The notes under the pieces were generated by a model, which saw only the letters and a list, made by a program, of their open reading frames with translations, did not search any database and had not been told where the DNA came from. 64,000 nucleotides of DNA. It comes from Auanema rhodensis (taxonomy: Eukaryota; Nematoda; Chromadorea; Rhabditida; Rhabditidae). Positions 43,001 to 55,504 of this stretch are shown here, in pieces. Made by a program: the position numbers and the translations under genes. Position 1 is the stretch's first letter, and the number at the start of each line of letters is the position of its first letter. The DNA lies in the NCBI GenBank assembly GCA_964057225.1, contig OZ059899.1, forward strand, positions 15,322,501 to 15,386,500, read 5' to 3'.

Positions 43001-45600
43001 TCCTGTGAATGTTCGCTTTGCTCCAAGACCATCATCGAAAATCAAATACAAATACTTTGAGGTGGGGTATTCAGATGTGTAGATTCTGAATCTCCTAGTG
43101 AGATTTGGCTAGGACTTCTCGTGTTTCCGGAAAAACGGTTTATATCGACCCCATCCACAAGATTTGTTCACAAAAAAGTTCAGGCTGTGGACACGTTGTG
43201 TCCGGTGAATGTTCGCTTTGCTCCAAGACCATCATCGAAAATCAAATGAAAACACTTTGAGGTGGGGTATTCAGATGTGTAGATTCTGAATCTCCTAGTG
43301 AGATTTGGCTAGGACTTCTCGTGTTTCCGGAAAAACGGTTTATATCGACCCCATCCACAAGAATTGTTCACAAAAAAGTTCAGGCTGTGGACACGTTGTG
43401 TCCGGTGAATGTTCGCTTTGCTCCAAGACCATCATCGAAAATCAAATGAAAATACTTTGAGGTGGGGTATTCAGATGTGTAGATTCTGAATCTTCTAGTG
43501 AGATTTGGCTAGGACTTCTCGTGTTTCCGCAAAAACGGTTTATATCGACCCCATCCACAAGAATTGTTCACAAAAAAGTTCAGGCTATGGACACGTTGTG
43601 TCCGGTGAATGTTCGCTTTGCTCCTAGACCATCATCGAAAATCAAATAAAAATACTTTGAGGTGGGGTATTCAGATGTGTAGATTCTGAATCTCCTAGTG
43701 CGATTTGGCTAGGACTTCTCGTGTTTCCGGAAAAACGGTTTATATCGACCCCATCCACAAGAATTGCTCACAAAAAAGTTCAGGCTGTGGACACGTTGTG
43801 TCCGGTGAATGTTCGCTTTGCTCCAAGACCATCATCGAAAATTAAATGAAAATACTTTGAGGTGGGGTATTCAGATGTGTAGATTCTGAATCTTCTAGTG
43901 AGATTTGGCTAGGACTTCTCGTGTTTCCGCAAAAACGGTTTATATCGACCCCATCCACAAGAATTGTTCACAAAAAAGTTCAGGCTATGGACACGTTGTG
44001 TCCGGTGAATGTTCGCTTTGCTCCAAGACCATCATCGAAAATTAAATGAAAATACTTTGAGGTGGGGTATTCAGATGTGTAGATTCTGAATCTCCTAGTG
44101 AGATTTGGCTAGGACTTCTCGTGCTTCCGGAAAAACGGTTTATTTCGACCCCATCCACAAGAATTGTTCACAAAAAATTTCAGGCTGTGGACACGTTGTG
44201 TCCGGTGAATGTTCGCTTTGCTCCAAGACCATCATCGAAAATTAAATGAAAATACTTTGAGGTGGGGTATTCAGATGTGTAGATTCTGAATCTCCTAGTG
44301 CGATTTGGCTAGGACTTCTCGTGTTTCCGGAAAAACGGTTTATATCGACCCCATCCACAAGAATTGCTCACAAAAAAGTTCAGGCTGTGGACACGTTGTG
44401 TCCGGTGAATGTTCGCTTTGCTCCAAAACGATCATCGAAAATTAAATGAAAATACTTTGAGGTGGGGTATTCAGATGTGTAGATTCTGAATCTCCTAGTG
44501 AGATTTGGCTAGGACTTCTCGTGCTTCCGGAAAAACGGTTTATTTCGACCCCATCCACAAGAATTGTTCACAAAAAATTTCAGGCTGTGGACACGTTGTG
44601 TCCGGTGAATGTTCGCTTTGCTCCAAGACCATCATCGAAAATTAAATGAAAATACTTTGAGGTGGGGTATTCAGATGTGTAGATTCTGAATCTCCTAGTG
44701 AGATTTGGCTAGGACTTCTCGTGTTTCCGGAAAAACGGTTTATATCGACCCCATCCACAAGAATTGTTCACAAAAAAGTTCAGGCTGTGGACACGTTGTG
44801 TCCTGTGAATGTTCGCTTTGCTCCAAGACCATCATCGAAAATCAAATGAAAATACTTTGAGAATGGGTATTCAGATGTGTAGATTCTGAATCTCCTAATC
44901 AGATTTGGCTAGGACTTCTCGTGTTTCCGGAAAAACGGTTTATATCGACCCCATCCACAAGAATTGTTCACAAAAAAGTTCAGGCTGTGGACACGTTGTG
45001 TCCTGTGAATGTTCGCTTTGCTCCAAGACCATCATCGAAAATCAAATACAAATACTTTGAGGTGGGGTATTCAGATGTGTAGATTCTGAATCTCCTAGTG
45101 AGATTTGGCTAGGACTTCTCGTGTTTCCGGAAAAACGGTTTATATCGACCCCATCCACAAGAATTGTTCACAAAAAAGTTCAGGCTGTGGACACGTTGTG
45201 TCCGGTGAATGTTCGCTTTGCTCCAAGACCATCATCGAAAATCAAATAAAAATACTTTGAGGTGGGGTATTCAGATGTGTAGATTCTGAATCTCCTAGTG
45301 AGATTTGGCTAGGACTTCTCGTGTTTCCGGAAAAACGGTTTATATCGACCCCATCCACAAGAATTGTTCACAAAAAAAGTTCAGGCTGTGGACACGTTGT
45401 GTCCGGTGAATGTTCGCTTTGCTCCAAGACCATCATCGAAAATCAAATAAAAATACTTTGAGGTGGGGTATTCAGATGTGTAGATTCTGAATCTCCTAGT
45501 GAGATTTGGCTAGGACTTCTCGTGTTTCCGGAAAAACGGTTTATATCGACCCCATCCACAAGAATTGTTCACAAAAAAGTTCAGGCTATGGACACGTTGT

Positions 45601-46400
45601 GTCCGGTGAATGTTCGCTTTGCTCCTAGACCATCATCGAAAATCAAATAAAAATACTTTGAGGTGGGGTATTCAGATGTGTAGATTCTGAATCTCCTAGT
45701 GAGATTTGGCTAGGACTTCTCGTGTTTCCGGAAAAACGGTTTATATCGACCCCATCCACAAGAATTGCTCACAAAAAAGTTCAGGCTGTGGACACGTTGT
45801 GTCCGGTGAATGTTCGCTTTGCTCCAAAACGATCATCGAAAATTAAATGAAAATACTTTGAGGTGGGGTATTCAGATGTGTAGATTCTGAATCTCCTAGT
45901 GAGATTTGGCTAGGACTTCTCGTGTTTCCGGAAAAACGGTTTATATCGACCCCATCCACAAGAATTGTTCACAAAAAAGTTCAGGCTATGGACACGTTGT
46001 GTCCGGTGAATGTTCGCTTTGCTCCTAGACCATCATCGAAAATCAAATAAAAATACTTTGAGGTGGGGTATTCAGATGTGTAGATTCTGAATCTCCTAGT
46101 GAGATTTGGCTAGGACTTCTCGTGTTTCCGGAAAAACGGTTTATATCGACCCCATCCACAAGAATTGCTCACAAAAAAGTTCAGGCTGTGGACACGTTGT
46201 GTCCGGTGAATGTTCGCTTTGCTCCAAAACGATCATCGAAAATTAAATGAAAATACTTTGAGGTGGGGTATTCAGATGTGTAGATTCTGAATCTCCTAGT
46301 GAGATTTGGCTAGGACTTCTCGTGCTTCCGGAAAAACGGTTTATTTCGACCCCATCCACAAGAATTGTTCACAAAAAATTTCAGGCTGTGGACACGTTGT
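45601..46400. repeat. 400-bp dimer repeats near the right end of the satellite
   Basis: The alternation CTCCTAGACC, GAATTGCTCA, CTCCAAAACG recurs with 400-bp spacing (CTCCTAG at about 45622 and 46022; CTCCAAAACG at about 45822 and 46222). This is another short higher-order unit, different from those further left. Confidence 0.7.
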
Positions 46401-46812
46401 GTCCGGTGAATGTTCGCTTTGCTCCAAGACCATCATCGAAAATTAAATGAAAATACTTTGAGGTGGGGTATTCAGATGTGTAGATTCTGAATCTCCTAAT
46501 CAGATTTGGCTAGGACTTCTCGTGTTTCCGGAAAAACGGTTTATATCGACCCCATCCACAAGATTTGTTCACAAAAAAGTTCAGGCTGTGGACACGTTGT
46601 GTCCGGTGAATGTTCGCTTTGCTCCAAGACCATCATCGAAAATCAAATACAAATACTTTGAGGTGGGGTATTCAGATGTGTAGATTCTGAATCTCCTAGT
46701 GAGATTTGGCTAGGACTTCTCGTGCTTCCGGAAAAACGGTTTATATCGACCCCATCCACAAGATTTGTTCACAAAAAAGTTCAGGCTGTGGACACGTTGT
46801 GTCCTGTGAATG

Positions 46813-47766
46813 AATAATTTGAATAATTTTCATTTTTTTAATAAAAATAAGAAGAAGAATATAGAAATTTTATTGTATTTTCTATATGGTTAACCTGAAG
46901 TGACATAACTGATGATAGAAAAACAAAACTCTGGAAAACATGAAAGTGGGTCACAGCTTATTCGATTATCACAGGGAGGACGGAACACGCGGAATACATG
47001 AAGTATAAAAGAGATGATCTATGAATCTCTAAATTTAAATTATAAATAAATATATATAGATATAGATATAATCCCCGAAATAAGTGAATATTTTGAATAA
47101 ATAATAACAGTTATTGACTAATCATGGGAATGACGTATTGCGAAGACTATATAGGTGCAAAGAAAATATTTCGAGCACCCTAGTTTTCCATAAAAAATAA
47201 GAAGAAAGGGGGAAAATAAATAGAAGAAAGGCACAAAACATGAATTTCATAGATTTATACTGGTGGGTGTTGAATGCTTGTTTGGTTGAGAATACTAAAT
47301 CAGACGTTCTAAGGCATCAGAACTGTAACTTATAAGGAAGAAAGAGTTGAGACACAATAGACATTGCTTCGGATTTCAACGCATATTGAGCTCATGATGT
47401 CTGCTTGTACACGTATATTAGTGTCACAGTAAATACGAAATACTCGAAATATCACAAAGTTAAAGTGCCAGAACCAACAAAAAGGAATACGATTCCCATA
47501 ATACTAGCAAGAATAGATTTTGAAATATAATTGAAATAAAGCAAATTCGATGACCAATCGCTGTAGCATAAGAGAAGTTGTACGGAATTTTCCCAAGTGA
47601 AATATATAAGAAGCCTATTACGTATGCTATAATGCTGGACAAGCGAGATATAACTGATGGAAAGTTGAAAAACGGTAATTAAAATGAAAAATTGACATGA
47701 CTTTTCCTATGGCCAGATGTTGTAAAAAGGAAAATATGGCACTGTTGCTTCCAAGTTTGATATTGT
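46813..47766 (-). other. 3' flank of the GalNAc-transferase gene
   Basis: The satellite ends at 46812 and the stop codon of the minus-strand gene lies at 47767-47769. Between them is AT-rich sequence without a gene. Read on the minus strand, AATAAA occurs at 46869-46874, a possible poly(A) signal that would give a 3' UTR of about 900 nt reaching nearly to the satellite. A 60-residue open frame at 47460-47642 has no conserved features. Confidence 0.4.
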
Positions 47767-50700
47767 CTAAGTTGGAATAACTACTCCATACTGCTCAGCT
47801 TTAGCTTTGCTATATTCCTTGAAACGCCATTGCTGATATTTGTTGTTCGCTTCACATGGCTGCATCAACAAACGAGCTCCTTCTTTTGACATTTCCAAGC
47901 ACTTCTGAGAGACACCGTGAACTAAGCGGCCAGTCTGAATCATACAAGTTCTATGTTTCACAGTCAGATCGTGGATAAACCTCATGGTTATAACGCCATT
48001 CCTGATTACCCTTCATTCCATGACATGGGAAAATCATAACATCTTGACCGGCATAATCCACGCACGATTCATCTCGACGAATTTCTCCGTCCTTGGAGAG
48101 CATCCAGTACTGAAATCATTAGGTAAATCTTCTGAACTTTTGATTCAAAAAGCGCGCGCTAAATCCTGAAACTTGATCGAATTCCAATACTGATGATGAC
48201 ACCGGAAACCAGAAGTAACAAACCTGCATTTCTCAAAAATGTGAACTCAAAATCTCTCAACTAATCAAAAAAATTCAGATTTTGATGTTTTGATCAGTTT
48301 ATAGAACTACTTTTCTCGATTGGCACTCATTCTCGTTTGAACGAACTTATCGCGATCGTGACAAAATACTTTTGGACTTTCAAACCTGATTTCCTCCTTG
48401 ATTATGACAATGGAACATGGTGAATCGCTTCTTATCGCGCTGTTGATAATCAAGACATTGACGATTTCCACCTCCAGCATTTCTTAGCTTAAGTTAAGCG
48501 ATAATATGAACCTCAGATTTTTTTCGATGACTTTTCCCTACTGATTTCAAAAAATGGAGTTGGAAAATCAAAAGGTCTGGTCGAAAATTTGGAAATCAAC
48601 ATGTGTTAGATACAGAAAATTGCCAAAACACAAGAAAGTTAAAACAGAAAGTTAGATCCTTCACCTTAGACAGTCACACTTACAAACATTCTCTTGAGAA
48701 GCACATAGAAAACTCATACAGAGAAGTGTAAACCCAACCCTTCACAGTTCATCATTTCAATTATGTTACTCTAGGTATCCGGTGTATCGTAGAATCCGTT
48801 TTCAACATTTCGTCACGAAGCTCTGAAGTCTACCATCAGTTACTGATGCTAGAGCTATCAGAGCAAGCGTGAGCGAACTTGTTGAAATTCACATCAGTAG
48901 TGGCAGAATCATTGGCGTCCAGCTTCAAACCTGGTTTCCACCCTGCTCATGGCAAAGATAAGGTGATAAAGGCTTGCTCTCAGCTTCTTCTCCAACAGAT
49001 CCATCCATACAGTAAGAAGTAGCATGATTTCGTAACTGAAAGGCGCGCGCAATAACATAAGATAAAGCCTACCTGGTTGCCGCCCTGACCATGACAAGGA
49101 TATAATCCGACAGGCTTGTTCTTTTCATGTCTGTTAACCATGCAATCGAGACAACGGTAATTAGACCCTACTGCACCTTGGTTCCGCACCTCAAACAACG
49201 CGCAAAATATGGTTTTAGTAGATGTGGACATGATCATATTCACAAGGAAAAACATGACATAGGTAGGCTAGTAGCACAAGTATGTGTAATCAACAACAAA
49301 GGGTAAATATGTGACAAGTTAAAATTAGCAAAACAGCTTTCGTGATTAACGAAGGCATTGCGAATTAAAATCGAAAAATCTGTTGAAAAGATAAATTTGC
49401 GAGTGAAAAGATGTTCGTAGTGAATTTCAAAACACAGATACTAATGTGATTATTAAGACAGAGAACTGTAAATAGTCGAAACTATTATAAACATGAAAAT
49501 TAGAGCTTATTATCTATTGTATTACAAAGTTTTTTGTGGATTAAATATTTGTAATGATGTAAATGAAGTGAAATCATACTTGTGCCTCTATATAGTTAGT
49601 ATTAAGCTATTGTCAGTAGTAATGTTCAGTATTAGTATCATGCATTGATTAAGAAAATTGAAAACAGTTAGTTAGTTTGCCACAAAATACATGTTAGAGT
49701 GCTGTTAATATTCTACTATCAAACTATGAGCGCGCGGAACCAAATACGGAGGCTTAGACAAGGATACACCTTTGTCAACTCATATGAGATTTTTTAAACA
49801 AAAAAAGTAAAACATTAGCCAAAAAGAAGTTTGTATGAAAAACTCGTTGTCTCTGTTTTGCCGAATTGAACTCGATATAGGCATGCTAACATGTTAACAG
49901 ACAACGAAACAAGAACCAAGTAACCACGGAAATAGAAACTCAAAATTAAAACAACGACTGAGCAACTACCCAATATATCCCGTTATCATACGTTCAGAAC
50001 GTCAACCAGTATTTTCAAAGACAAATGTGTGGTTTGGAATAAGTTGCTGATGTTTATGCAACACCATAAACTGATTTTGTGCAATTTTGGTGTGGCATGC
50101 AAACAAAAAGTGATTCTGAATTGGCGCATGGTAAAAACGACAGGTTGTGCAAAATATAACAGAGGTTTTACATCAAATTTTGACAAGAAAAAGTTCAAAA
50201 GCGCTCATCATTAACATCAAAATGTCATCACAAAAGTGTTTTTAAAATTTCAAATTTTCATAGGACCAGTCAACTCAAATAAGGGTAAGGGTAAAAGCAA
50301 GGGGAAGGTTTTCCAATAATTTATAATATATACGTACCTCGCCCTTAGCAATAGATTCACCAGGAACAAATAATTCTGGGAAAATGTTGTCTAGATACCA
50401 TTTGAAAGATTTGCAGCCGAGATTCTTACGCAAAGCTTTGCGATCACTAACATCTCCGAAATCTCCCTAAATACAGTTTGAATGATAGGAAATAAAGAAG
50501 AAAAAGCTTACAATAGCATTATTGATTCTTTCGTAATAATATTCTTTGTATTCATCAAGCCATACTTCGGCAAGACGAACGGAATTTCTTTTCAAAACAT
50601 TGACTCCGGTTCTGTAATTTGGAATGTTTCCACATTCTTTTGCCAGAATGCTTTTACCTCCATTTGTATGGCGATCGCTTGCGGAAAACGTGGCCAACAT

Positions 50701-52871
50701 GGGAACAGGGAGCGATCTCAAGGGTACCTCCACACATCCAAATTTTGAAAGATAATTCAAGATTTTCGCCTCCCCAAATATCAAATCCTGGATCATAAGT
50801 TCCTAACTTTTCGAAATAGTTTTTGTCGATGGAGAAGAGACCACCAGCCATAGTTGGAGATCTGAAAAGCCAGAATATTACTATGGTCCTCCACACAAAG
50901 CCAAATACCTAACAGGATCAATAGCTCGTGTTCGATTCTTACGATCACGCTCTGGAATGGCATGCCAATTGAATTGCAATCCCCAATCAAATCCTCCAAC
51001 ATTTGTGAAATAAGCCTGAGAATTTAAAATAAGAAAATTAATTTCCTTTCTAAGAGTACCTTAGAATAATGATATTCGAACGTATTATCATCGATGACGT
51101 CAATAACTGGACAGACGACAGTAGTTGGATCGCGTTTAATTCGGTCAAGTAGGGGCTCAATCCATCCTGTAAAAACAAACAAAAAATAAGAGAAATTAGT
51201 TTATCGATTTACTAACCTTCCATACATTCACAATGGGAATCTAAGTATGTTAACACATCGCCTTGTGCAATTTCAGCTCCACGAAGACGAGCTCTGATCA
51301 ATCCTTCACGCTGCTTCATTCTTAGAATACGAACTTTAGGAAATTGAGCCATATAATCTTCGAGAGGTTCTGGAAAATATCAATTTAGTTGATACAAAAT
51401 ATGATTTGAAAATTACTTTTTGTATGTTCCATATCTGAGAAATCGTCGACTAAAATTACTTCCTTCAACAAATGATCAGGAGTTCGTTCGACAACTGAAT
51501 GGACAGTTCGTAATAGAACGGACCAAGCTTCATTATGGAAGCAAACAATCACAGAAGTATTGGGTAAATCTGAGTTGTAAACCTCAGTTCTACATCTGAA
51601 GAGATATAAACATGAATATTATGAAGAAAACTTCGTCGACATACTCTTTATCTATGTTTGTTGGCAATGTTCTATGAACAGAGATTAGATCAGAGGCATA
51701 TTGATTGAAAGCATTATCCAACATTCCTTTATCGAACTTCTTCTTCTCTTCTGGTGATAGTTTCTGGAAAAATCACAAAATTATGAGAAATATGAAATAA
51801 ATTTCTCACGTTCTTATTAATCTTAACAGCTTTTCCTTCTTCTCCTTCTTGGTTTGGATTACCGCGTTTGTAAATTGGAGAATCTGGACCAAATGGAACA
51901 AAGCCTCCTGGCTTTGGAATATTTGGATTCTCATTTCCAGAATCCGCTTTCACAGAATCGTCCGCAATATCGTTATCAACAACTGGCTCAATCGGATCTC
52001 CGATGCCCACAATTACCGGAGGCTGTCTGACAATTGGCTTGTGATGTCGTTCAGGCTTAATTGGCAAGTCATCAACCTGCAAGAAGAAAACGTTCAGCAA
52101 TTTCTATTAATTGGTACAAATTCAAAAACAACTCCATCAATCTTCGCTCTTGCCCCTTCACTCAAAACCTAGACTTTTCCTCTAAATTTCAATTAGGAAA
52201 TGTCAATGGTTTCTGTTTTTCAAAACATATATTAACTACAATTTCAAATAATATCCTTTTACTTTAAGTGAAGTGTTAAAGAATCCCAACATAAGCAGCT
52301 AATAGGTTTTATAATTCGTTGGCTAGACCCAGAGGAACATATACCTCCATCAGATAGACAAGGTTCTCTGGTAATCGGTTCTTCAGACAAACTGTCTATG
52401 AACAAGGTCGTCGTTCCTAGTTGAAGATGTTCTATTCTCTTTACATCCTTTTTGTTATTAACGGATGAAGGTAGGGTAATAAGGAGGAACACTTAAAGCA
52501 AACATAAATGACCAACAATTATATAAATTTCAATTAGAAAGGTATTCAAGTCATTCAAGAGTTTTACGAATAAATAAACTCCGATAATACAATCATGGTG
52601 TTTGCTTTAAAATCAGGCTAAAATAGCACTTGCCGCGTTGTGTTCCTTTAAACATCTGGTCACTTACTTTTACTAAACCGGGGATAAGTAAGTTTTTAAC
52701 CAAAAAAAGTTGAAATACATGAGGAAGTATGTTTGAAACAAGCAAAAAAAGTTGAACGCTCACCTGGGTATAGCTATTATCCGTGGCTGCGAAGTAGATT
52801 AGAGCACAAAACCAAACTATAGGAACAAGAAGAATAATCTTGATGACAAGAGACTTTTTCTTCTTCAACAT
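47767..52871 (-). CDS. gly-5: Polypeptide N-acetylgalactosaminyltransferase, GLY-5 type, 628 aa
   Basis: The family transfers GalNAc from UDP-GalNAc to Ser/Thr of proteins in the Golgi, starting mucin-type O-glycans. Exons in coding order: 52764-52871, 51810-52076, 51645-51763, 51417-51595, 51217-51369, 51060-51166, 50909-51015, 50658-50861, 50512-50611, 50338-50466, 49073-49189 (or 48931-49035 or 48386-48487), 47981-48109, 47767-47934. It is a type II membrane protein: KKKK at 3-6, anchor about 8-29, acidic Pro-rich stem to about 125. The GT-A fold carries the DSH metal motif at 268-270, VGHVFRK with the expected Mn-binding His404, and [17 protein letters not shown] at 376-392. A ricin-type lectin domain covers about 492-628 (CLD, NQEW and YQQW motifs). 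Length is close to C. elegans GLY-5 (about 626 aa from memory). The gene is convergent with the formin across the satellite. Confidence 0.94.
48386..48487 (-). CDS. gly-5: gly-5 alternative lectin exon c (34 codons)
   Basis: The exon begins [16 protein letters not shown] and ends CHNQGGNQ, phase 0 at both ends. It has the CLD motif and the same C-terminal GGNQ as exons a and b. The acceptor is ACTTAAG, again non-consensus; the donor GTTTGA is like that of exon b. It is 443 nt from exon b and 276 nt from the shared exon 47981-48109. Confidence 0.8.
48931..49035 (-). CDS. gly-5: gly-5 alternative lectin exon b (35 codons)
   Basis: The exon begins [13 protein letters not shown] and ends CHEQGGNQ, phase 0 at both ends. 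It aligns with exon a over its whole length, with CMD in place of CLD. The acceptor (CCTTTCAG) is the best of the three; the donor is GTTTGA. Only 37 nt separate it from the upstream exon a, too short for a normal intron, so a and b should not be spliced together. Confidence 0.82.
49073..49189 (-). CDS. gly-5: gly-5 alternative lectin exon a (39 codons)
   Basis: The exon begins [17 protein letters not shown] and ends CHGQGGNQ, both phase 0, and joins ...AKGE to YWMLSKDG. It encodes the first (alpha) part of the ricin-type lectin domain, including the CLD motif whose Asp binds sugar in this family. Its acceptor is weak (TTTGAG instead of TTTCAG) and its donor is GTAGGC. It is one of three interchangeable exons of the same phase. 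Confidence 0.85.
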
Positions 52872-53064
52872 ATTGGAAAAGTAGAAAAATCCTAGTTATA
52901 GACGACTATATTAAGGTGAACCGGTATAGAAACCCAATTAAATTGCGGGTTTTAGTAGTGCTCTTGGAGAGTTATCTTAAGTGAGTAGAACCCGCTTCTC
53001 AACGGATGACGACAGTCTGATGGTATGCCGTCGTTTACACTTCGAGAGTCTGTAATAAAATAAA
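52872..53064 (-). promoter_or_regulatory. gly-5 5' UTR and upstream acceptor
   Basis: On the minus strand a good acceptor (TTTTATTTTATTACAG) occupies about 53050-53065. It would start an exon at 53049 carrying 178 nt of 5' UTR before the ATG at 52871. No acceptor of comparable quality lies closer to the ATG. It could be an SL trans-splice site or the end of an intron within the 5' UTR. Confidence 0.45.
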
Positions 53065-54198
53065 ATTAGATTTTGAAATAAGATTCCTACTTATAAGAAA
53101 TCAGGCCACAGCTAGTGCAAAAGCACCGCCTCCGGCATTGATATGTTCAACAAATAATATATCGCAAACCAAACGATTAATTGGCCGGAACTTGCTACTT
53201 GAATCATATTCACTCGTCATATGAGTCCTCATCACCTCTCATGGAAGTAAAAGATGAGGATATAATTATGACGTAAACGATATATGATTCAGTAATGCAA
53301 AACACATGTGGATATGAGGTTAAAGAACATATTCAATGAAGGATTGAAGACAAATTGAAGAAATTTAAAGATTAAACTAAAAATATTAAAAAACAAAGAA
53401 GAGGGCTATTACAAAGAAAAACTAAATTGGCTATTCGCGCTACTGTTATCGAACTGTCTGCTTACTTTTCTATTTACTTATAGACTGAGAACGATGAATA
53501 AAGAACATAATAAGTGCTTTTTTCATAGGAATTTAGTGAGAGGAAGCGATATAAGAAAGAAGTTTAGAAACAAAACAGATAAAATGAGAAAAAATTTAAA
53601 TATTTTATGGGAAAATGAGGAATTGTTTGATGAAGAGAACATGGAAATGATGTCTACCGGAAAAGGCGGAAGAGAAATGGCGAAAGCCAAAGATTGGACA
53701 GAGGCTCATTTGAAAAGAAAAAAAACGTTATTAGCATTGTTTGCTATTACAGAGTTTAATAGAATGAATTTAACTGAACTATTAGTCGCATGAACATCAA
53801 TAACCACAAATTCCTAATTGTTACTACAGTATCAAAGAAGACAATGTGAACAAGAGAGAGGACTGCTTAGAAGATGAATAAGGAAAGATAGCAAAAAACT
53901 CTTGACTAAACCGAAAATGTTACCGCTGTATAACAAATCAGAGCCAAAAATCGAATAAATGAGAACCGAATTTAGGAAAAGTAAGGTTTGCGAACCTTGG
54001 AAGGTCATAGCTATCTGCCTATGAATGAATATAGACGTCAATTAAAAAACTATTAGGAAATGTTAAATTAGTTGATGCTATAAGAAAGTAGGGAAAAACT
54101 GAAGATGAATTGTTATATAAGTTATAAAAGAAAAAATACATAATATGTGGAATAGTCGTTCAAATAAGAAGATAAAATAGTGATTGAAATAATTGAAC

Positions 54199-54216
54199 TT
54201 ATATATATATATATAT
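54199..54216. repeat. (TA)n microsatellite
   Basis: Nine or so TA units in the purine-rich gap between gly-5 and abce-1. Confidence 0.8.
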
Positions 54217-55504
54217 GGAAGAACAAATCGATAGACCCACAATATCAAATTCTCAAAGAAAACTGAATAAAAAAGTTGTAAATTTGACATTAGATAATGA
54301 AAAAACAATTGACAACGATTGCAACTTAACTGCCATACTGAAATATTTTAAAGGTGATATAAATGGAGAAAAGAAAATCTAGATCACCTTTCCTCTTACC
54401 CACACTTCACCCGTTGTAGCCTAGTTTTCAATTATCAACAATAAGAAACGGAAAGTGGATGTAAAACATGAAAAAATGAAACATGCTGAAAGAACGGTTA
54501 TGACGTGTTCTTAACGCATTTTCTGTTTGAGTGCAAGAGCATTGAAGGTAAGAAAGGGTGGAGTACAGGGCACAGTGAAGATAAGACACATTCAGTCCGT
54601 TGCAAATATATGTTATCATTTAAACACTCATGTTTGAACGGACTGAATGACTGTGACCTAGCGATAATAAGGCTGATGATCTATTCCTGTTATCGCATCT
54701 CCAATTTCGGAAACAGAGGAAGAACAGCATGAACATTAGAAAGCGACAAATTCAGTTGCGATCAGGTAGGATTCTTCTTCAAGATTAACATTTGCAATGA
54801 TTTATCATATCAAGCACAGTATTTGCTTCAGAATTTATGACAGCTGAAATTCTGAATCAACACTATGACTCGAATGTATATTGATTCATCATCTAGCAAT
54901 CCAAACGTAGTAAAAAAATGTTATCTTGTATAGTAAGCAAGGTAAATCGGGCAGCTTCATATCTTAGACATATCTACATGCCATATAACTGATATAAGAG
55001 AAACATTAAAAATAAGTTATTTCATTTATTGCCCCTAATTGATTATACTGAATAGAAATAAAACGTAAGAATTGACATGACGTGATGGCGAAAAGAATGA
55101 AAAGTTATGAAGATCATTTATAAAACAAATATTGATGAATAATTTAAGTCATTTACCCCTCTCATAGAAGTATACAGTAGCAGTATAGAAATCTACAAAT
55201 AATCAAAAGATGAAACATGAGCCGGCAACATGAGCCCAGTACTATCTATTCACCTGCATCAATAACGACCATATCATTAATAGTTTATATTGTTTTGTAT
55301 ATTTTAACAATGTGGTATCAAAAATATTATGCAAAGAACTCTTGTACTACCATTCGACTAATATTAGAATAAAATATAACCTAATAAAAAAAGGTGAAAG
55401 GTATAAAGAAAAAAAGCGAAAAAAAGAGAAAAAACAGAGTAATCTGCAAATGCACAACGGAACAGCCGATATACCACACGAAAACTGAAAATAACAATGA
55501 CTGC

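Larger units (their letters stand above)
18561..46812. repeat. 200-bp tandem satellite array, about 141 copies
   Basis: The first full monomer starts at 18661 (GGTGGGGTAT) and the last one starts at 46662. That distance is 28001 bp, exactly 140 periods of 200 bp plus one base. The extra base is an A in a poly-A run at about 45372-45378, the only length change seen. Partial copies sit at both ends: the left one (about 18561-18660) is clearly diverged, the right one stops cleanly after GTCCTGTGAATG at 46812. Monomers differ by a limited set of substitutions at recurring positions counted from GGTGGGGTAT: 4, 17, 34, 60, 64, 70, 84, 103, 118, 144, 165, 169, 183 and 188. There are no spacers and no stable open frame, since 200 is not a multiple of three. 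No transposon ends were seen. Confidence 0.99.

Noticed and set aside
18561-46812. CRISPR array
   Set aside because: Copies are directly adjacent with no spacers and the genome is eukaryotic.
52259-52492. Possible extra gly-5 exon between exons 1 and 2 on the minus strand
   Set aside because: The frame is open for 77 codons with balanced codons, but I found no acceptor and donor pair whose phases fit exon 1 (phase 0) and exon 2 (phase 0), and there is no ATG start. It might belong to an unseen isoform.
52926-52950. SL RNA-like segment (ACCCAATTAAATTGCGGGT)
   Set aside because: It is a weak inverted repeat near the gly-5 start and does not match the SL1 leader.
53494-53793. 99-residue + strand open frame
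   Set aside because: Lys/Glu/Asn/Arg-rich, as expected from the A/G-rich strand; no domain, no splice or start context that stands out.
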